Shown here piece after piece: positions 4,719 through 7,453 of a stretch of DNA of 7,453 nt. The stretch is from the NCBI GenBank assembly GCA_026647385.1, contig JAPKGY010000399.1, positions 1-7,453 of the forward strand. Reading direction: 5' to 3'. Under the pieces are notes generated by a model. The model ran no database searches, was not told the DNA's origin, and saw only the letters and a list, made by a program, of their open reading frames with translations. The position numbers and the translations under genes are program-made. The DNA comes from Phycisphaerae bacterium. GTDB lineage: Bacteria; Planctomycetota; Phycisphaerae; UBA1845; PWPN01. How positions within the stretch are numbered: position 1 is the stretch's first letter; each line of letters begins with the position of its first letter.

Positions 4719-5999
4719 TCACTTTGGTTTGCGGTTGATTGCCCGGTAGCCGATGTCCTTGCGGTGGTAGGCGCCGTCGAAGTGGATTCTGGCGATGGCT
4801 TCGTGGCATCGCTGACGGGCATGCGAGAGTGTGTCACCGAGGGCGGTGACGCCGAGGACGCGTCCGCCGGCGGTGACGACCTGGTCGCCGAGCTGTCTGG
4901 TTCCGGCGTGGAACACGACGGTGTCGGGGATGGTTTCGGCCTGGTCCAGGCCGGTGATGGGCTTGCCGCCGGCGTACTCGCCGGGATATCCGGCGGAGGA
5001 CACCACCACGCACAGGGCGGGGCGGGGGTCCCAGTCGAGGGTGATCTGGTCGAGTTTATCGTCGATGACGGCTTCGATGGCGTCGAGCAGGTCGCTTCGC
5101 AGGCGCATCATGAGCGGCTGGGTTTCGGGATCGCCGAATCGGCAGTTGAATTCGAGGACCTTGGGGCCGCCGGCGGTGAGCATGATTCCCGCGTAGAGCA
5201 GGCCTCGATACGTCATGTCCTCTTTGTGGAGGGCATCGACGATGGGGACGAGGACCTCGGCTTCGATCTGGTGGAGGACTTTGTCATCGGGTTCGGGCGT
5301 GGGGCTGTAGGCTCCCATGCCGCCGGTGTTGGGCCCGGTATCTCCCTCTCCGATGGGTTTATGATCCTGGGTGTTTTCCAGGACGTAGATGTTCTGGCGA
5401 TCGACGAAGGCCAGGACGCTGACCTCGGAGCCGACGAGTTTTTCCTCGACGACGACGGTGTCGCCGGCCGGTCCGAACTCGCGTTTGACCATGATGCGTT
5501 CGAGGGCGATGATGGCGTCGGCGGGGTCGTCGCAGACGATGACGCCCTTGCCCTTGGCGAGGCCGGCGGCCTTGACCACGACGCCGGTGTCGCGGGTGGC
5601 GATGTAGGTTTTGGCGTCGCGGAATTTAGTGAACATGCGTGCATCGGCGGTGGGTATGGAGCGGGTCTGCATGAGTTCCTTGGCGAAGGCCTTGTCTCCT
5701 TCGATGCGGGCGCCGGCTTTGGTGGGGCCGAACGCGCGGATGGACCGGGCGGTCAGGGCGTCGACCAGGCCGAGGCAGAGCGGATCCTCCGGCCCGACGA
5801 CGACAAGGTCCATTTTTTCCTTCGTGGCGAACTCGACGATGCCGTTGGTGTCGTCAGGTTTGATGTTGACGGTTTGGGCATGGCGGGCGATGCCGGCGTT
5901 GCCGGGGGCGCATATCAGGCGGGTGATGCGCGGCGACTGAGCGAGTTTCCAGACCAGGGCGTGTTCGCGCCCACCGCTGCCGACGACCAGGACCTTCAT
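4719..5999 (-). CDS. purD: Phosphoribosylamine-glycine ligase (GAR synthetase)
   Basis: PurD joins 5-phosphoribosylamine and glycine using ATP to make glycinamide ribonucleotide, the second step of de novo purine synthesis in the cytoplasm. The 426 residues match the usual length. Family landmarks are in order: VLVVGSGGREHAL (3-15), APGNAGI (31-37), DLVVVGPEDPL (64-74), the ATP-grasp stretch VVVKAAGLAKGKGVIV (140-155), VEEKLVGSEVSV (184-195), the signature GDTGPNTGGMGAYSPTP (219-235) and LEFNCRFGDPETQ (282-294). The start codon at 5997-5999 gives the standard MKVLVVGSGG beginning; GAGAG lies about 11 bases upstream. It is divergent from nnrE and convergent with the parA-like gene, with no other pur gene in view. 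No defect is seen. Confidence 0.97.
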   Translation of the reverse strand: MKVLVVGSGGREHALVWKLAQSPRITRLICAPGNAGIARHAQTVNIKPDDTNGIVEFATKEKMDLVVVGPEDPLCLGLVDALTARSIRAFGPTKAGARIEGDKAFAKELMQTRSIPTADARMFTKFRDAKTYIATRDTGVVVKAAGLAKGKGVIVCDDPADAIIALERIMVKREFGPAGDTVVVEEKLVGSEVSVLAFVDRQNIYVLENTQDHKPIGEGDTGPNTGGMGAYSPTPEPDDKVLHQIEAEVLVPIVDALHKEDMTYRGLLYAGIMLTAGGPKVLEFNCRFGDPETQPLMMRLRSDLLDAIEAVIDDKLDQITLDWDPRPALCVVVSSAGYPGEYAGGKPITGLDQAETIPDTVVFHAGTRQLGDQVVTAGGRVLGVTALGDTLSHARQRCHEAIARIHFDGAYHRKDIGYRAINRKPK

Positions 6000-6112
6000 T
6001 TCAGGATACTCTCATGCATGGGATCGATAGAATCACCGTACGGCTGAATTGTCGTCGAAAAGGGGGGGCAAGTAAACAGGTTGGCGCAGGTGGCCGGGCG
6101 GTTATGCTTTAG

Positions 6113-6199
6113 GGCCTTGCGGCGAAGGCTCACTGTGTTTTGCGTGCCACGCGTTTGGTTGTGTCGGAAGGTTGCTTTGGGGCCTTGCGGCGAAGGATC
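6113..6199. repeat. Second copy of the 1331-1450 repeat family, with duplicated head
   Basis: GGCCTTGCGGCGAAGGCTC (6113-6131) and GGCCTTGCGGCGAAGGATC (6181-6199) are two copies 68 bases apart, each preceded by GCTTT(A/G)GG. They match GACCTTACGGCGAAGGATC at 1331. Between them, GTGCCACG.GTTTGG(T/C)TG and GAAGG..GC(T/C)TTGGG match 1415-1450, but the CACGGGC hairpin is absent. The element sits between the divergent purD and nnrE starts, so it may separate or contain their promoters. No clear promoter was recognised in 6000-6297. Confidence 0.7.
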
Positions 6200-6297
6200 C
6201 CCCCTCCGCCGAAGCCGTCCACGCGTGTGTATGGGGGAGACGGCGGGCAAGGCTGCCCGGATGAAACCGTACGCGCCGGAGGCGAGGAGCGAGTTCC

Positions 6298-7038
6298 ATG
6301 AGACGAGCAACCCCGTTGACCCGCAGAAGGCTCCTGACCCGCGAGCAGTGTCGGGCGGCAGATCGATACGCAATCGAACAGTTGGGGCTTCCCGGCGTGG
6401 TGTTGATGGAGAATGCCGGGCGGTGTGCCGCGGACGTGATCGAGGTCTGCTTGAAAGCCCGGGCGAGGAGTCGGGGCAGGATCGGTGCGACGGCCGTGGT
6501 GTGCGGCAGGGGTAACAACGGCGGGGACGGGTTTGTGATCGCGCGTCATCTGTGTCTGCGAGGCTGCCAGGTGGATATCGATCTGCTGGCGGACCCGCGG
6601 GAACTGAGGGGCGATGCCGCGGTCAACCATGCGGTGGCGGAGCGGATGGGGATCACGATTCGCCGGCTGGACGGGACGAAGGCGCTGGCTGCGGCGGCGC
6701 GGCGGTGGGCCTCGTGTGCCGTTGTGGTGGACAGCTTGCTCGGGACGGGGTTTTCGGGCGAAGTGCGCGAGCCGCTGGCGGGTGTGATCGGGCGGATCAA
6801 CGGACTTTCGGGGCCGACGATTGTGGCGATCGATGTTCCATCGGGGTTGGATGCGGACACGGGTGAGGCGGGAGGCATCGCGGTGCGAGCGGACGTGACG
6901 GTGACGTTTTTGGCTGCGAAGGTGGGGATGGTCAAGTCGGTCGCGAAGTCCTATGTGGGGCGGGTGATCGTGGCGGACATTGGGGCGCCGCTGGAGTTGC
7001 TCGCGCGTCGGTTGGGGTTTTCAGGAATCGCGGAGTGA
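6298..7038 (+). CDS. nnrE: NAD(P)H-hydrate epimerase (YjeF N-terminal domain protein)
   Basis: This enzyme interconverts the R and S forms of hydrated NAD(P)H so that the partner dehydratase can repair them. The 246-residue protein is a stand-alone YjeF_N domain. LTREQCRAADRYAI (13-26) and GVVLMENAGR (33-42) form the N-terminal block. GRGNNGGDGFVIARHL (70-85) is the nucleotide-binding loop. VVDSLLGTGFSGEVREP (143-159) and AIDVPSGLDADTG (177-189) carry the conserved Asp residues, and VTFLAAKVGM (202-211) closes the core. No C-terminal ADP-dependent dehydratase domain follows, unlike the bifunctional fusion; a separate nnrD gene would be expected elsewhere. ATG 6298 has GAGGAG at 6284-6289, 8 bases upstream. 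It is divergent from purD. Confidence 0.93.
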   Translation: MRRATPLTRRRLLTREQCRAADRYAIEQLGLPGVVLMENAGRCAADVIEVCLKARARSRGRIGATAVVCGRGNNGGDGFVIARHLCLRGCQVDIDLLADPRELRGDAAVNHAVAERMGITIRRLDGTKALAAAARRWASCAVVVDSLLGTGFSGEVREPLAGVIGRINGLSGPTIVAIDVPSGLDADTGEAGGIAVRADVTVTFLAAKVGMVKSVAKSYVGRVIVADIGAPLELLARRLGFSGIAE

Positions 7039-7160
7039 GAGCGGGTTTGTCTCGCGGCCTTTTGCTGCGATCTCCGGATATGTTAACGGGATCTGCGAGG
7101 GTGGCGTTTGGTTTCGTGTGGCAGCGGACGTCGAGTTGGCATGGTGCGGGGTGTGCCTGG

Positions 7161-7255
7161 ATGACCGTGCGCGATTCGGCGAGAGCGAGACAACGCGGTT
7201 TTCAGGGCTCCCAGTGCCTCCTGAGGTGCCGTGTCGCACGTTTGCGCACGGTCAT
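7161..7255. repeat. 12-bp perfect inverted repeat with 71-base loop
   Basis: ATGACCGTGCGC (7161-7172) and GCGCACGGTCAT (7244-7255) are exact reverse complements. A 12-bp match at this spacing is unlikely by chance in a window of this size. It may be the closing stem of a small structured RNA or the ends of a short non-autonomous repeat. No T-run or flanking duplication was seen. Confidence 0.5.
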
Positions 7256-7347
7256 ATAGTGCCGTTTCGGTAAGAGAGTTTCGTTGTAGTGCGGCCATCT
7301 CTCCGTGGGTGAGTCGTCGTGGTGACTTGGCTGCGCTGTGCAGGCAG

Positions 7348-7420
7348 GTCGCCACGGCGACGAGCGTTGAAGCCTGCGGGCCTTTGAGTTCGAGCAGTGC
7401 GGGTTCGAAGTTCCTTGCGC
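7348..7420. repeat. Diverged copy of the 4558-4703 composite repeat
   Basis: GGTCGCCACGGCGACGAGCG and then TTGAAGC (7348-7374) match the head at 4558-4584 at 24 of 27 positions. It is followed by TGCGGGCCTTTGAG (7375) and TGCGGGTTCGAAG (7398), again exactly 23 bases apart. Only two units are present and they are more diverged than the purD-side array. As at 4558, the array follows directly after the head. Confidence 0.6.
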
Positions 7421-7453
7421 GTCACTTATTCCCGGGCACAGCCAGTTCCAGGC

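Larger units (their letters stand above)
7039..7453. other. Region without a convincing gene
   Basis: Frames here (for example a GTG frame at 7035-7259 overlapping the nnrE stop, and minus-strand frames at 7021-7239 and 7083-7355) have no ribosome site, no family resemblance and unremarkable composition. What can be supported is a 12-bp inverted repeat (7161-7255) and a repeat related to 4558-4703 at 7348-7420. The last 33 bases show nothing recognisable. Confidence 0.6.

Noticed and set aside
4716..6047. 443-codon plus-strand ORF opposite purD
   Set aside because: It is the antisense of a complete, strongly recognisable purD. Its Asp/Gly-rich composition is what high-GC antisense frames give.
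7035..7259. 74-codon GTG frame overlapping the nnrE stop codon
   Set aside because: GTGA overlap suggests coupling, but there is no ribosome site, no recognisable family and the 12-bp inverted repeat runs through it.

Overview
The window comes from a GC-rich bacterial chromosome. Short dispersed repeats crowd every gap, including a GTGGCACGG/CCGTGCCAC hairpin with CACGGGC cores, 23-bp and 25-bp tandem arrays and a GGGGACAGTCCCC palindrome pair. From memory this repeat style resembles Planctomycetota, perhaps a Phycisphaerae-like lineage, but no marker gene here proves the phylum.

Layout, left to right. Positions 1-151 (minus) encode part of a TRAP-transporter TatT lipoprotein. It lacks its signal peptide and abuts, near position 150, a plus-strand gene for a right-handed beta-helix protein (74-1090, 5' end uncertain). 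That protein ends in two copies of a domain I associate with phage structural genes. After a repeat-filled gap come a fibronectin-III-like protein (1476-2204), an imperfect palindrome, a small unknown protein (2413-2766), a 25-bp tandem array and a 37-codon ORF with an internal A(I/L)T(H/Y) repeat (2881-2994). All these genes are on the plus strand, and together they look like a degraded phage-tail-like or surface-protein module.

A ParA/MinD-type ATPase (3031-4410) follows. It keeps the Walker A lysine and Walker B motif but lacks the stretch that should carry the DxDPQ (Walker A prime) motif. Its long Pro/Ala/Lys-rich tail holds a 137-bp inverted-repeat element (REPIN/MITE-like) flanked by TCTCAGA direct repeats. 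The insertion is in frame and adds 48 codons. No ParB gene or parS-like site was seen nearby.

The right half is housekeeping. purD (4719-5999, minus) makes GAR in purine synthesis. It is divergent from nnrE (6298-7038, plus), the NAD(P)HX epimerase. A related repeat element lies on the far side of each gene (4558-4703 and 7348-7420), and a second copy of the 1331-1450 repeat family lies between them. Positions 7039-7453 hold no convincing gene.

The most unusual items are the ParA missing its Walker A prime region, the in-frame REPIN-like insertion in the same gene, the repeat-coded 37-residue peptide and the tatT/beta-helix junction. I do not see a clearly complete new defence or biosynthetic system.
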